From Deltaproteobacteria bacterium UBA1386 (lineage in GTDB: Bacteria > Desulfobacterota > Syntrophorhabdia > Syntrophorhabdales > Syntrophorhabdaceae): a stretch of 48,801 nucleotides of DNA. The notes beneath the pieces were generated by a model that searched no databases, was not told where the DNA came from, and worked only from the letters and a program-made list of their open reading frames with translations. The position numbers and the translations under genes are program-made. The stretch is from positions 1 through 48,801 of the forward strand of contig DBQU01000112.1 in the NCBI GenBank assembly GCA_002305765.1, written 5' to 3'. Numbering within the stretch: the first letter of the stretch is position 1; each line of letters starts with the position of its first letter. Of the stretch, positions 21,833 to 31,087 are shown piece after piece.

Positions 21833-22677
21833 TCAGCCGACCCTGTCCTGTGACGGACCGACTGTTTCGGGGTCTTCTTCAAGGTAACGGGAGAAGAGGC
21901 TCCTGATGAAGGCATCCTCGTCATTGGCTGGGTGCCGTATCTGGAGGTAACGCCCCATTATCTCGGCGGCGGTCTCTTCGGGGCCTGCCGTGAAGCGGTC
22001 GGGGTAGATGAGCCTCAAGATGGCGGCCGCCGCCTCCGGTGCCTCGCTGTGGATGCGGCGGCAGTCGGGCGGACACGCCTCACCGTGACAGAAGTCGTTG
22101 ATGAGCTCGATACCCTGGACGATGACCTTCTCCCAGAACCACCGCTTCGCGACGGGTTTTGCCTCCTGCCGGGAGAGGAGCTTGTTCATGACGTCTTCAA
22201 TGATGCCCTCGAGCTCCCGGTAGGTGTCCATGTTAAGGGCGATGTCTTTCAAAGTCTCGGGAAGGCGCGAGTACTCCTCGAGGTCGGTCCCTTCCTTTGC
22301 ATCGAGCACGGAAAGGACGCGGCCGAGCACTTCCTGTCTCTGGCGAGCAGGTCGGCTATCCGGTCTTTTTGGGGAAGTTTTCGAAGTGTCTCCGAGATGT
22401 CGCGGAAGAGGTCCTCCTGTTCGACGAAAAAGCGGATGGAACCGAGCCTGTCGAGACGCACGCCGCCGCTGCCCGTGAGGTCGTCGACGAGGCGCTTCGT
22501 CTTCTCGTCTATGAGCCGCGCCGAAAAACCGTCATTCATGAATTCGAGGAACTGGTCCTTGAGGTCCTTCAGTATACGACTGCGGAAGAACCTCTCGGCG
22601 CGCCGCTGGGCGTGCATCGGCCGCTGAGTCCCCTGTTCGCCCTTCGCGACGGTGTATGCCAGTTTCATCTGAGTCAT
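21833..22677 (-). pseudogene. Frameshifted gene of unknown function
   Basis: Two minus-strand reading frames together make one continuous helical, charged protein of about 280 residues. The first part runs from the ATG at 22677 (or 22668; the frame is open back to 22803) to about 22345 and reads to KDRIADLLAR; it then continues in another frame as QEVLGRVLSVLDAKE down to the stop at 21833. Adding a single base near 22335-22345 would join them. No slippery sequence is present, so a mutation or an assembly error is more likely than programmed frameshifting. The second half has FCHGEACPPDC, a possible metal-binding cluster. I do not recognise the family. Its neighbours are the nfnAB terminator and the ATPase operon. 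Confidence 0.6.
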
Positions 22678-22803
22678 CTTAACCCCGGCGACGCGGTGTC
22701 TGCCCCTTTTTCCTGCTTTCTCTCGCCGATAGTTGACATTTTTATCACAAATTTCCCCCGTTGAAAAGACCGTTTTGGATACCCCTGCCCGAAATTTCAC
22801 CAC

Positions 22804-23132
22804 TTGTGTTTATGAAAGTTGACGCTATACTTGATATATATAAACTTTCGGTCCGGCCAGACAGTAAGGCGCTCTTATCACTCCTGCATCCGATCAGCGC
22901 GGTCAATGAGGAAAGGGTGATGAGAAATGTGGGGGCACTTAAGCTATATTGAAATATGTTCTTCCCTGATGGATGCCCACCCCGGGGCGCGCCGGCAACC
23001 GTTGCCTAGGAGCCGAAGACCCGTCAACTCATCCACTGCCGTCTTCTCAACGCTCAAGCGGCTCAAGCAGTTCAAGCGATGTGAACCGTTTTCACGGTTC
23101 ACATCATTCAAGCCGTCTTTCCGGAGGTCTCT
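22804..23132. other. Leader region of the V/A-ATPase operon
   Basis: No convincing gene is present. A possible promoter, TTGACG (22819-22824), 16 bases, TAAACT (22841-22846), sits in an AT-rich patch. Downstream lie 9-bp-phased repeats of GCTCAAGCG type (23052-23078), the hairpin at 23078-23105, and a GGAGG ribosome site before 23133. If that promoter is used, the leader is near 280 nt. Confidence 0.45.
23078..23105 (+). promoter_or_regulatory. 12-bp perfect hairpin upstream of the ATPase operon
   Basis: GATGTGAACCGT, loop TTTC, ACGGTTCACATC: a perfect palindrome inside the repeat cluster, 28 bases before the first ATPase gene. There is no T-tract after it, so it is not a standard terminator. 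It could be a protein-binding operator, an mRNA-stabilising hairpin or a repeat-derived structure. Confidence 0.6.
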
Positions 23133-23444
23133 ATGCGCGACGTGATCCAGAAGATCGTGGCGGCCGAGACAGAGGCGAAACAGGCCGTCGAGGAGGCGAG
23201 GGCCGAGGCCGACCGCATCATCGCTGAAGCCCGGAAGAAGGCGCAGGATATCAGTGCCACTGCCCATAAGGAGGCCGCCGCCGAGGCCGACCGCATCATT
23301 GCGACAGCGGCAGCCGAGGCCGGGAAGGAAAAGGAGGAAAGATTGGCAAGGGCGGCGGCGAGGATCGAAAGAGAGGTCGGTATCGACGAGGCCCGAAGAA
23401 AGCTTTTTGTAGAAGGTGTCGTCCGGTGCGTATGCAAGCCGTGA
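23133..23444 (+). CDS. V/A-type ATPase peripheral stalk subunit G/H
   Basis: 103-residue, almost entirely alpha-helical protein rich in Ala, Glu, Arg and Lys with heptad spacing (coiled coil from about residue 5 to 85). Two repeated segments, EADRIIAEA and EADRIIATA, are spaced about 22 residues apart. This matches the small stalk subunit called H (AhaH) in archaea, G in Thermus and NtpF in Enterococcus, which pairs with subunit E to form the stator. It is the first gene of the ATPase operon, preceded by GGAGG. The C terminus CVCKP is unusual and may be lineage-specific. Confidence 0.8.
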   Translation: MRDVIQKIVAAETEAKQAVEEARAEADRIIAEARKKAQDISATAHKEAAAEADRIIATAAAEAGKEKEERLARAAARIEREVGIDEARRKLFVEGVVRCVCKP

Positions 23445-23463
23445 CGACGCTTCAAGGAGGCCA

Positions 23464-24513
23464 ATGACAGGCAACCTCGACTACTTCGTGGCCCGCCTTC
23501 ACGGGAAGCGCAGCTCAATGGCTGAGGGAGACAGGCTCGATTCCCTCACGCGCCTCCGCAGCCTTCAGGAGTTCACGCGGGCCATCTTTCCCGAGCGGGA
23601 GTTTCAGAGGACCACGGACTTTCAGCGTCAATTGATCGAGGAGCTTGCCAGGGAATTCTCCGGTTTCCCCGGCCATCTGGACCGGGCCCAGAAGCATGTG
23701 GTCGATTGGATGCCGGCCCGTCTTGAGGCCGAGAACATCAAAGTTCTCCTCAGAGCGTGCATTACCAGGATCAACCTTGAAGACGTCATGGAACGTCTTG
23801 TGCCCCTGCCGGGGCAGACGCCGGCAGTCGTGGAATCATTGGTGAGGGCGCCGGTTCTCACCGATTTCGTGAAGCTTCTTCCCTTCGGACCGCTGCGCAA
23901 GGGTCTGGAGAAGGCGATCGGAGACCATGGCGAAGACGCCCGGCCCTTCTTTTTGGAAGCGGCCCTGGACAGCGCTTATCTTGAGGAGCTCATCGCGCGC
24001 CTCGCGCTCCTCTCCAACCGGGACCGACAGGAGTCCGAAGGCGTTATATGCCAGGAGGCGGACATCTTCCACCTCATGCTCGTCCTGCGCGGAAAGTTCA
24101 ACTATGGGCTGGCAGCGGACCAGCTGCTTTCCTTTCACGTCCCCGGGGCCCGGATATCCCGTGCCCTTCTTGCGGCCATGCTGGACGACCACGATCCCTG
24201 GATCGCGGTGGGGCGGGCCGTCATGCGCGCCATCGATCCCCTGCCGGTGGAAGGGGCCCTGAGCGAGTCATCCTCGGCCATACAGATACCATTTATAGAA
24301 GACCTGGCATGGAGACGGTATCACCGCCTTGCGAACACCGCGTTCAGGCGCAGCCACATGGGTTTTGGCGTTGTCATCGGGTACGTGGCGCTGCGCCGCC
24401 TGGAGGTGGCGAACCTTATAACCATCTCCGAGGGTATTCGCACGGGCGTCGGCGAGGACGTCATACGGGCGCGGATGGTGCCGCGCGTGGAAAGGGAGGT
24501 GTCCCGTGTTTAG
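23464..24513 (+). CDS. atpC: V/A-type ATPase subunit C
   Basis: 349-residue, mostly helical subunit of the AC39/C family, which forms the funnel connecting the central shaft (D/F) to the membrane rotor ring. The N-terminal NLDYFVARLHGKR and the C-terminal VIGYVALRRLEVANL motifs are characteristic; the length matches Thermus and archaeal subunit C. The ATG at 23464 is chosen because AAGGAGG lies directly upstream; the frame is open further back. Its stop overlaps the start of subunit I by eight bases, implying translational coupling. Confidence 0.88.
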   Translation: MTGNLDYFVARLHGKRSSMAEGDRLDSLTRLRSLQEFTRAIFPEREFQRTTDFQRQLIEELAREFSGFPGHLDRAQKHVVDWMPARLEAENIKVLLRACITRINLEDVMERLVPLPGQTPAVVESLVRAPVLTDFVKLLPFGPLRKGLEKAIGDHGEDARPFFLEAALDSAYLEELIARLALLSNRDRQESEGVICQEADIFHLMLVLRGKFNYGLAADQLLSFHVPGARISRALLAAMLDDHDPWIAVGRAVMRAIDPLPVEGALSESSSAIQIPFIEDLAWRRYHRLANTAFRRSHMGFGVVIGYVALRRLEVANLITISEGIRTGVGEDVIRARMVPRVEREVSRV

Positions 24514-26467
24514 CCCGGCCCCCATGTCGCGACTCAGTGCCGTCGTCCTCGACAAGGACGAGCGGCAGGTGCTCACGACCCTTGGCTCCATGGGAGTGAT
24601 GCAGTTGACGCGCCTGCCCGCCGGACCCGAGGCCCTCAGCGTCACCACGCGTGACCTTACCGCCGAGATAGGCCGGTACGAGCGCCTGCGCGCGAGGATT
24701 GAGGAGATACGGCGCCTCCTCGAGGTCTCCGCGACGACAGGCGGGGAACCTCCCGCAGAGATCAACCTTTCCGAAGCCGAGGAGAAACTCGGTTCCATCG
24801 AGGAGCATATCGGGGAGGTATCGCACCTTCGCAGGGCCTACCGGCAGCGGCAGAGGGACCTGACGGCGCTGTGCGACCAGGTTACGGGCTGGCGCGGGTT
24901 AGACGTCCCTCTCGCGGGTCCCGATCATTTCTCCTTCCTCCATTTCGTGACGGGGAGCCTGCCGGAGCAGAACCTCCCGGGCCTTCGGTCTTCGCTTGGC
25001 GACAATGTCGTCCTCGCTGTGCTGGAGGGGCACAAGGGCCGGCGGCCGGTGATCGCCATGACGACCCGTCAGAACTCGGATTCCGTTGAGAAGGCCTTGC
25101 GGGCGGCAGGCTTTCAGCGAGAGGTCCTTCCCGAGGTGGAAGGCGCGACGCCCGACACCTTGTGTGCGGAAAAGGAGAAGGAGCACCAGCGTCTTGAGGC
25201 GGAGCTTGAGAGGCTCGACATCAGGCTCACGTCACTTGCCGATGAGTTCGCGCCTTACCTCAACGGCCTGGAAGCCATGATCGGGACCGAACTCGGGCTC
25301 ATACGGGCGCAGCAGGAACTGGCCCGAACGGATACGACCACGTTGATAACGGGCTGGGTGCCGGCGCATGAGGCCGCCGGGGTCGGCGAACGCCTCAGGA
25401 AGATCACCCGGGGCCGCTGCGCCATCGAGGTCACCGCGCCGGATGACGCGGCGAAGGAGAAGGTTCCAACCCTCCTCACGCATTCGGGCTTGCTGCGCCC
25501 CTTCGGCATGCTCATGTCCTCTTACGGAACACCGAATTACCGCGAGCTGGAACCGACGATCTTCGTTGCCGTCAGCTATGTGCTCATGTTCGGGATCATG
25601 TTCGGAGACTGGGGCCACGGAGCGACCCTGGCCGCCCTGGGGATGGCGGCGCTCCTTAAGGGGAAGACGGTGAAGGCGCGCGACATCGGCGTGCTCCTCA
25701 CTGCCTGCGGGCTGTCGAGCGCCGTTTTCGGGCTCATCTACGGCAGTTTCTTCGGTCTCGAGCACTTCAAGAGATACGCCCTCTGGCATGATCCTCTGGA
25801 GGGTGACCCCATGGGCCTCATGTACGGTGCGATCGGTGTCGGCGTCGTCATGATCAGCCTGGGGCTGATACTCAATGCCGTCAACCGCTTCCGGCGCGGC
25901 GACGTGATCGGCGGATTCCTGGACAAGTTCGGAGTGGCTGGGATACTTTTCTACTGGGGTGTTCTCGCGATGATCATCGGCCGCGATGCCATCTCGTCGC
26001 GGGGCCTCATGGGGGCGGCTCTTGTGGTGTTCCTGGTGGTGCCGGCGCTGTGCTGGATTGTGAAGGAGCCTCTCGAGTATTTTCTCCATCGCTCCGGGGA
26101 CCATGGCACACTCGGCATTGCCGTCACGGAGTCCTTCGTGGGCGCCTTCGAGGCGTTCCTCTCCTATCTCGCGAACACGATAAGCTTCGTGCGTCTCGGG
26201 GCCTACGCGATGAGCCACGCGGCGCTTCTCGTCGCCGCCTTCATGCTCGCCGAACAGGTCAAGCATCTTCCCGTCGCGGGCACCGTCGGGGGCGTTATCG
26301 TCGTCATTCTGGGGAACCTCGTGGCCATAGTCCTCGAGGGCATCATCGCGTCGGTACAGGCGCTGCGTCTGGAATACTACGAGTTCTTCGGCAAGTTCTT
26401 CTCCGGCGACGGTCAGGCGTTCGAACCCTTTCGCCTGACGGGAAAGACCGGGCTCAGAGAGTCCTGA
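24506..26467 (+). CDS. atpI: V/A-type ATPase subunit I (membrane stator, a-like)
   Basis: 653-residue membrane subunit equivalent to eukaryotic subunit a, which carries the ion half-channels. The N-terminal half (about 1-345) is soluble with coiled coils that bind the peripheral stalks. The C-terminal half has seven to eight membrane segments, starting near FVAVSYVLMFGIMFGDWGHG. The conserved C-terminal signature ALRLEYYEFFGKFF includes the Arg expected to interact with the rotor carboxylate. It starts at a GTG with GGGAGG upstream, overlapping subunit C. Confidence 0.92.
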   Translation: MFSPAPMSRLSAVVLDKDERQVLTTLGSMGVMQLTRLPAGPEALSVTTRDLTAEIGRYERLRARIEEIRRLLEVSATTGGEPPAEINLSEAEEKLGSIEEHIGEVSHLRRAYRQRQRDLTALCDQVTGWRGLDVPLAGPDHFSFLHFVTGSLPEQNLPGLRSSLGDNVVLAVLEGHKGRRPVIAMTTRQNSDSVEKALRAAGFQREVLPEVEGATPDTLCAEKEKEHQRLEAELERLDIRLTSLADEFAPYLNGLEAMIGTELGLIRAQQELARTDTTTLITGWVPAHEAAGVGERLRKITRGRCAIEVTAPDDAAKEKVPTLLTHSGLLRPFGMLMSSYGTPNYRELEPTIFVAVSYVLMFGIMFGDWGHGATLAALGMAALLKGKTVKARDIGVLLTACGLSSAVFGLIYGSFFGLEHFKRYALWHDPLEGDPMGLMYGAIGVGVVMISLGLILNAVNRFRRGDVIGGFLDKFGVAGILFYWGVLAMIIGRDAISSRGLMGAALVVFLVVPALCWIVKEPLEYFLHRSGDHGTLGIAVTESFVGAFEAFLSYLANTISFVRLGAYAMSHAALLVAAFMLAEQVKHLPVAGTVGGVIVVILGNLVAIVLEGIIASVQALRLEYYEFFGKFFSGDGQAFEPFRLTGKTGLRES

Positions 26468-26524
26468 TCCCGCCCGCGGGATCATGCATACAGCCGGTCA
26501 CGTGCCGGCGAGGGGAGGTGTCAC

Positions 26525-26854
26525 ATGATGAAGTTGTCACTCAGGTCCGTCGGAGCCGCTCTCGCGGTAACGCTGATTCCAGCCGTGGAGGCTCTGGCTG
26601 AACAGGCGGCGCAGGAAGGTGCTTCCGCGGCCTCCCTGGGGAGGACCATCGGCCTCGCGGTGGCAGCCGCGTTCGCTGTTGGCGTGAGCATCCTCGGGGC
26701 GGGATACGCCGTGGGGAAGATCGGATCGGCCGCTCTCGGAGCCGCGGTGGAGAAGCCCGAGCTCCTTACCCGGAGCATCCTCTTTGTCGCGCTGGCTGAG
26801 GGGCTCGCCGTGCTCGGCTTTGCCATAGCCATGATGCTGTTGCAGAAGATCTAG
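26525..26854 (+). CDS. atpK: V/A-type ATPase rotor subunit K (proteolipid)
   Basis: 109-residue proteolipid forming the membrane rotor ring. A signal-peptide-like N terminus (residues 1-25, cleavage possible after ALA) is followed by one two-helix hairpin; helix one holds SILGAGYAVGKIG and helix two LFVALAEGLAVLGF with the ion-binding Glu. It is a single-hairpin type, so each subunit should contribute one carboxylate, which favours ATP synthesis over pure pumping. The residues around Glu (A-E-G) lack the neighbouring Ser/Thr common in sodium-binding rings, so proton coupling is my weak preference. GGGGAGGTG lies upstream. Confidence 0.9.
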   Translation: MMKLSLRSVGAALAVTLIPAVEALAEQAAQEGASAASLGRTIGLAVAAAFAVGVSILGAGYAVGKIGSAALGAAVEKPELLTRSILFVALAEGLAVLGFAIAMMLLQKI

Positions 26855-26862
26855 GAGGGGCA

Positions 26863-27186
26863 ATGAAGTTCTTCTGCATCGCGGACGAGGACACCGTGAG
26901 AGGTTTCCATCTGGCGGGCGTTGCCGGCGAGACGGCAACCACGGCGGGCGAGGCCTCCCGGGTGCTCGAGAGGGTGATGGGTGAGCCCGACTGTGCCATC
27001 GTCATCCTCACCTCGACGGTCGCGGATCTCATTCGCGACCGGGTGGAAGAGTTGAGGCTCGAGAGGGATTGTCCGCTCATAGTCGAGATCGCCGGGCCAG
27101 GGGGGAGAGCGGCTGGTTCAAGGAGCCTCAGGGAATTCGTGCAGGAAGCCGTGGGCATCCGGCTTGGACAAAGCGAGGGACCTTAA
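26863..27186 (+). CDS. atpF: V/A-type ATPase subunit F
   Basis: 107-residue small shaft subunit with a CheY-like alternating fold, placed on the central stalk with D. Family markers are the N-terminal KFFCIADEDTVRGFHLAGV and the central VILTSTVADLIRD. In related enzymes F stimulates or regulates ATP hydrolysis. AGGAGG precedes the ATG; the stop is adjacent to the start of subunit E. Confidence 0.9.
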   Translation: MKFFCIADEDTVRGFHLAGVAGETATTAGEASRVLERVMGEPDCAIVILTSTVADLIRDRVEELRLERDCPLIVEIAGPGGRAAGSRSLREFVQEAVGIRLGQSEGP

Positions 27187-27843
27187 ATGAGCATGACCGA
27201 ACATGATTCTTCAGCGGTGCTCCGACAGGAGATCAGTGACGACGCGCGGCGCCAGTGTGATGACATCCTGTCCTGCGCGCGGCGGGACGCCGAGACCTTG
27301 CTGGGGAGGGAGGGCTCGGCGGCGATCGAAGCCCGTGTCAAGCGTCTTGAAGAGGCCCGTTCCGAGGGAGCGCGTCGCAGGGACCTGACGCTCGCGGCTG
27401 TCTTCGTCGAGACGCGGAGGCTGTATTTGGCCCGTGTCGAGGCGCTGCTCGGATCCATACGCGAAGAGGCTGAGAAGCACCTCGCCGCCCGCAACGGCTT
27501 CGACCTCCGGGAAAGCGTGATCAATCTTGCAAGCGAAGGCGTCCGTGGCATGACTGGCGATGAATTCGTGGTGCGTCTCGCCGAGGGGAGCCGACCCATG
27601 CTCGGCGGGACCCTGGAGGAGGAGATCGCCTCCCGTGCGGGCCGTCCGGGGGTGAAGATCAGCGTTTCCTGGGATCCCCATATGTCCGATGACGGACCCA
27701 TCGTGACGGACCCGGCGGAGAGTCAGGTGTGGGACAACCGGTACAGGGCGAGGCTCGAACGCCTGTGGCCGCAGATGCGGCGCGCCATTGCGGCGGAGAT
27801 ATTCCCTGCCGGCGCCGGCGAGCCGGAAGGAGGTGCCACGTGA
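27187..27843 (+). CDS. atpE: V/A-type ATPase peripheral stalk subunit E
   Basis: 218-residue stator subunit with a long charged N-terminal helix (about 10-110) and a globular C-terminal domain that binds the A/B hexamer. The pattern of an acidic/basic helix rich in Arg and Ala followed by a beta-alpha domain fits family E, and its position between F and A supports it. Sequence identity to well-known members looks low. Its stop overlaps the start of subunit A by one base. Confidence 0.8.
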   Translation: MSMTEHDSSAVLRQEISDDARRQCDDILSCARRDAETLLGREGSAAIEARVKRLEEARSEGARRRDLTLAAVFVETRRLYLARVEALLGSIREEAEKHLAARNGFDLRESVINLASEGVRGMTGDEFVVRLAEGSRPMLGGTLEEEIASRAGRPGVKISVSWDPHMSDDGPIVTDPAESQVWDNRYRARLERLWPQMRRAIAAEIFPAGAGEPEGGAT

Positions 27844-29636
27844 TGAATGTGACCGAATCAGCGGAGCCTGTCGCGACCCGTATCAGCGGACCCATTATTA
27901 CAGCCACGGGAATGAGCAGGGCACAGATGTACGAGGTCGTCCAGGTGGGCGAACTGGGGCTTGTGGGCGAGGTGGTCCGCATCATAGGTGATCTGGCGAC
28001 GATCCAGGTCTACGAGGACACGACGATGCTGAAGCCCGGAGCGAGAGTGCTCTGCACGGGCGCTCCCCTGTCCGTTTCGCTCGGCCCCGGCCTTGTCGGC
28101 AATATCTACGACGGTATCCAGCGGCCCCTGCCTGGCATCGAGGCAAAGAGCGGCGCGTGGATCCGCCGCGGCGAAAAGGTCGAGGCCCTCGACAATACCA
28201 GGCGGTGGACCTTTGAGCCCACGGCGGCGAAGGGCGACACCGTCGGCCCCGGCCAGGTGATAGGGCAGGTCGCTGAGACACCTCTCGTCACGCACAGGAT
28301 CATGGTCCCCCCCGACGTCTCCGGCCACGTCCTGTCGATCGTGGAGAAAGGGGACTACACACTCCTTGACCCCATCGCGGTGATCGGGACGCCGGAGGGA
28401 GAAAAGGAAGTGACGATGCTCCAGCGCTGGCCGGTGCGACAGCCGCGTCCCATCCGGGAGCGTCTGAGAATAGCCGATCCCCTGATCACCGGCCAGAGGA
28501 TCATCGATACCTTCTTCCCTCTCGGCAAAGGCGGAGCGGCAGCCATACCGGGCGGTTTCGGAACGGGCAAGACGATCACCCAGCATCAGCTTGCCAAGTG
28601 GTCCGATGCCGAGATCATCGTCTTCATCGGCTGCGGCGAGCGCGGCAACGAGATGACCGAGGTGCTCCGCGAATTTCCCGAACTCGAGGACCCGCGATCG
28701 GGGCGCCCGTTGATGGAGCGGACGATCCTTATCGCCAACACGTCGAACATGCCCGTCGCGGCCCGTGAGGTCTCCATCTACACCGGCATCACCCTCGCGG
28801 AATACTATCGGGACATGGGACTGTCCGTGGCGGTCTTTGCGGACTCGACGAGCCGCTGGGCGGAGGCCTTGAGGGAGCTCGCCGCCCGTCTCGAAGAGAT
28901 GCCCGCGGAAGAGGGTTTCCCGGCGTCCCTTCCCACGAGGCTTGCCCAGTTCTACGAACGCGGCGGCGCCGTGACGACCCTTGCCGGCGAGCGCGCCTCG
29001 GTGAGCATCGTCGGGGCCGTTAGCCCTCCCGGAGGCGACTTCTCCGAGCCGGTCACGCAGCACACGCGCCGCTTCATCCGCTGCTTCTGGGCCCTCGACA
29101 CGGAGCTTGCCAACGCCCGTCATTATCCGTCCATCCACTGGCTGCGTTCCTATTCGGAATACGCCGAGGATGTCAAGAGCTGGTGGGAGGCAGGCTGTCC
29201 CGACTGGGAGGAGCTCCGGACCGAGGCTCTGACGCTCTTGCAGCGCGAGGAGCGCCTCCAGCAGATCGTCAAGCTCGTCGGGCCGGACGTTCTGCCCGAC
29301 AGCCAGCGGCTCATCCTGTTCATCGCCGAGATATTCAAGGATGGTTTCCTGGCCCAGAGCGCCTTCGACGAGAACGACATGTACTGTTCGCCGGAGAAAC
29401 AGGTCGCCCTCCTGAGACTCATTCTCACGCTCTATCACAGGGGGCGCGACATGATCCAGGAAGGCGTCCCGCTGGCGAAGGTCACCGGCATGGACTGCGT
29501 CTCCGAGGTTCTCCGCGCAAAGGCGGCGACGTCCAACAAAGAACTCCACAGGGTGGAGGAACTCGCGAGAAGACTCGGAGAAGAGGCGGACGAACTGGAA
29601 CGTCAATACATGAAGGGGGCAACCTGCTATGAATGA
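27843..29636 (+). CDS. atpA: V/A-type ATPase catalytic subunit A
   Basis: 597-residue catalytic subunit. The N-terminal barrel begins RISGPIITATGM. The non-homologous bulge that marks A subunits lies near 110-190. The P-loop IPGGFGTGKT is near residue 235. FIGCGERGNEMTEVL follows with the catalytic glutamate, and VSPPGGDFSEPVTQ is near 400. The GGAGGTG ribosome site before 27840-27843 fixes the start (a GTG immediately upstream is equally possible); the frame extends 38 codons further but overlaps subunit E. Reaction: ATP + H2O to ADP + Pi coupled to ion movement, reversible. Overlaps subunit B by eight bases. Confidence 0.96.
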   Translation: MNVTESAEPVATRISGPIITATGMSRAQMYEVVQVGELGLVGEVVRIIGDLATIQVYEDTTMLKPGARVLCTGAPLSVSLGPGLVGNIYDGIQRPLPGIEAKSGAWIRRGEKVEALDNTRRWTFEPTAAKGDTVGPGQVIGQVAETPLVTHRIMVPPDVSGHVLSIVEKGDYTLLDPIAVIGTPEGEKEVTMLQRWPVRQPRPIRERLRIADPLITGQRIIDTFFPLGKGGAAAIPGGFGTGKTITQHQLAKWSDAEIIVFIGCGERGNEMTEVLREFPELEDPRSGRPLMERTILIANTSNMPVAAREVSIYTGITLAEYYRDMGLSVAVFADSTSRWAEALRELAARLEEMPAEEGFPASLPTRLAQFYERGGAVTTLAGERASVSIVGAVSPPGGDFSEPVTQHTRRFIRCFWALDTELANARHYPSIHWLRSYSEYAEDVKSWWEAGCPDWEELRTEALTLLQREERLQQIVKLVGPDVLPDSQRLILFIAEIFKDGFLAQSAFDENDMYCSPEKQVALLRLILTLYHRGRDMIQEGVPLAKVTGMDCVSEVLRAKAATSNKELHRVEELARRLGEEADELERQYMKGATCYE

Positions 29637-31080
29637 TCTCTTCGCAGACATTGAGGACAGGGGGCTTGAATACGTGGGTGCCTCACGCATCGAGGGGCCG
29701 CTCGTCGTGGTGGACAAGGTCCGTGACGTGGGATATGACGAAACGGTGGAGATCATCGACCCGGCGGGTATTCCCCGCATGGGGCGCGTGCTTGACGTTT
29801 CCGAGCGCCAGGCCGTCGTCCAGGTCCTCGAGGGAACGACAGGGCTCGCCACCCGGACGCTCCGGGCTCGCTTCCTCGGGGAGAGCTTTCGCCTCCCCGT
29901 TTCGCGGCAGATGCTCGGCCGCGTTTTTGACGGCCTGGGCCGCCCCGCCGACGGTGGACCGCCGGCCCTCTCAGCGGACCGCCGGGACGTCAACGGCATG
30001 CCCATAAACCCCTTCGCCAGACGGTACCCCCGTGAGTTCATCCAGACGGGCCTATCCGCCATCGACGGGATGAACGCCCTCGTGCGGGGCCAGAAACTGC
30101 CCGTCTTCTCCGGCAACGGATTGCCCCACGACCGGGTCTCGGCGCAGATCATCCGGCAGGCGCGCCTGCTCGACGAGGAGGTGGAATTCTCCATCGTGTT
30201 TGCCGCCATGGGCATCAAGCATGACATCGCCGAGTTCTTTATCCGCAACTTCCGGGAATCGGGAGCTCTCTCCCGTGCCGTCATGTTCTTCTCGCTGGCA
30301 GACGCTCCGAGTGTTGAACGGCTCCTCACGCCGCGTGTCGCGCTGACCCTCGCGGAGCATCTGGCCTTCGACTGCGGTCAGCACGTCCTTATCCTCCTTA
30401 CGGACATGACGAACTATTGCGAGAGCCTGCGCGAAGTTGGAACAGCCAGGGGCGAGATACCGGGGCGGAAGGGATATCCCGGATATCTCTATTCCGACCT
30501 GGCGAGTCTCTACGAGCGAGCGGGCCGCATCGAGAACTCGCCGGGGTCGATCACTCAGATGGCGATATTGACCATGCCCGCCGATGACATCAGCCACCCC
30601 GTGCCGGACCTCACGGGCTACATCACGGAGGGGCAGATCGTCCTCGACCGCGACCTTTTCCAGCGCGGCATCTACCCGCCCATAGCGGGCCTGCCGAGCC
30701 TTTCGCGCCTCATGAAGGACGGCGTGGGCAAGGGTTTCACCAGGGAAGACCACCCGATCCTGGCGAGCCAGCTCTTCGCCTGCTATGCGTACGTCAAGAG
30801 GGTCCGCGGCCTGGCGGACGTCATCGGCGAAGAAGAGCTAAGCCAGCTCGACAAGCAATACCTGAAATTCGGCGAGGCCTTCGAGGGGACCTTCCTCAAC
30901 CAGGGGGAGTACGAGAACCGCTCCATAGAGACAACGCTGGAGATGGGTTGGGATGCCCTGTCCGTGCTGCCGCGGGAGGAACTTCACCGCGTGAGCGACG
31001 AGCTTCTCAGGAAGCACTACCGCTCGGAGCCGGGAACGGGGGCACAGGACCAGGCCTGTCTCACAGTTCAGCGGTTGTGA
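29629..31080 (+). CDS. atpB: V/A-type ATPase non-catalytic subunit B
   Basis: 483-residue regulatory nucleotide-fold subunit that alternates with A in the hexamer. It lacks a Walker A sequence: the matching segment reads FSGNGLPHDRV near residue 158, as expected for B subunits. The N-terminal EYVGASRIEGPLVVVD and the C-terminal segment with GFTREDHPILASQLFACYA are typical. The C-terminal tail is about 20 residues longer than many homologues (GTGAQDQACLTVQRL). Confidence 0.95.
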   Translation: MNDLFADIEDRGLEYVGASRIEGPLVVVDKVRDVGYDETVEIIDPAGIPRMGRVLDVSERQAVVQVLEGTTGLATRTLRARFLGESFRLPVSRQMLGRVFDGLGRPADGGPPALSADRRDVNGMPINPFARRYPREFIQTGLSAIDGMNALVRGQKLPVFSGNGLPHDRVSAQIIRQARLLDEEVEFSIVFAAMGIKHDIAEFFIRNFRESGALSRAVMFFSLADAPSVERLLTPRVALTLAEHLAFDCGQHVLILLTDMTNYCESLREVGTARGEIPGRKGYPGYLYSDLASLYERAGRIENSPGSITQMAILTMPADDISHPVPDLTGYITEGQIVLDRDLFQRGIYPPIAGLPSLSRLMKDGVGKGFTREDHPILASQLFACYAYVKRVRGLADVIGEEELSQLDKQYLKFGEAFEGTFLNQGEYENRSIETTLEMGWDALSVLPREELHRVSDELLRKHYRSEPGTGAQDQACLTVQRL

Positions 31081-31087
31081 GGACGAT

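Noticed and set aside
22325..22350. Programmed frameshift
   Set aside because: No slippery heptamer, no internal ribosome-like stimulator and no obvious downstream structure. Mutation or sequencing error is simpler.
22761..22952. 63-codon plus-strand frame before the ATPase operon
   Set aside because: It overlaps the possible promoter region, has no family match I recognise and no convincing ribosome site.
27858..30329. 823-codon open frame on the minus strand
   Set aside because: It lies opposite ATPase subunits A and B, whose domains are unmistakable. Long antisense frames are expected in GC-rich genes. Its composition is shadow-like and it has no ribosome site or family features.
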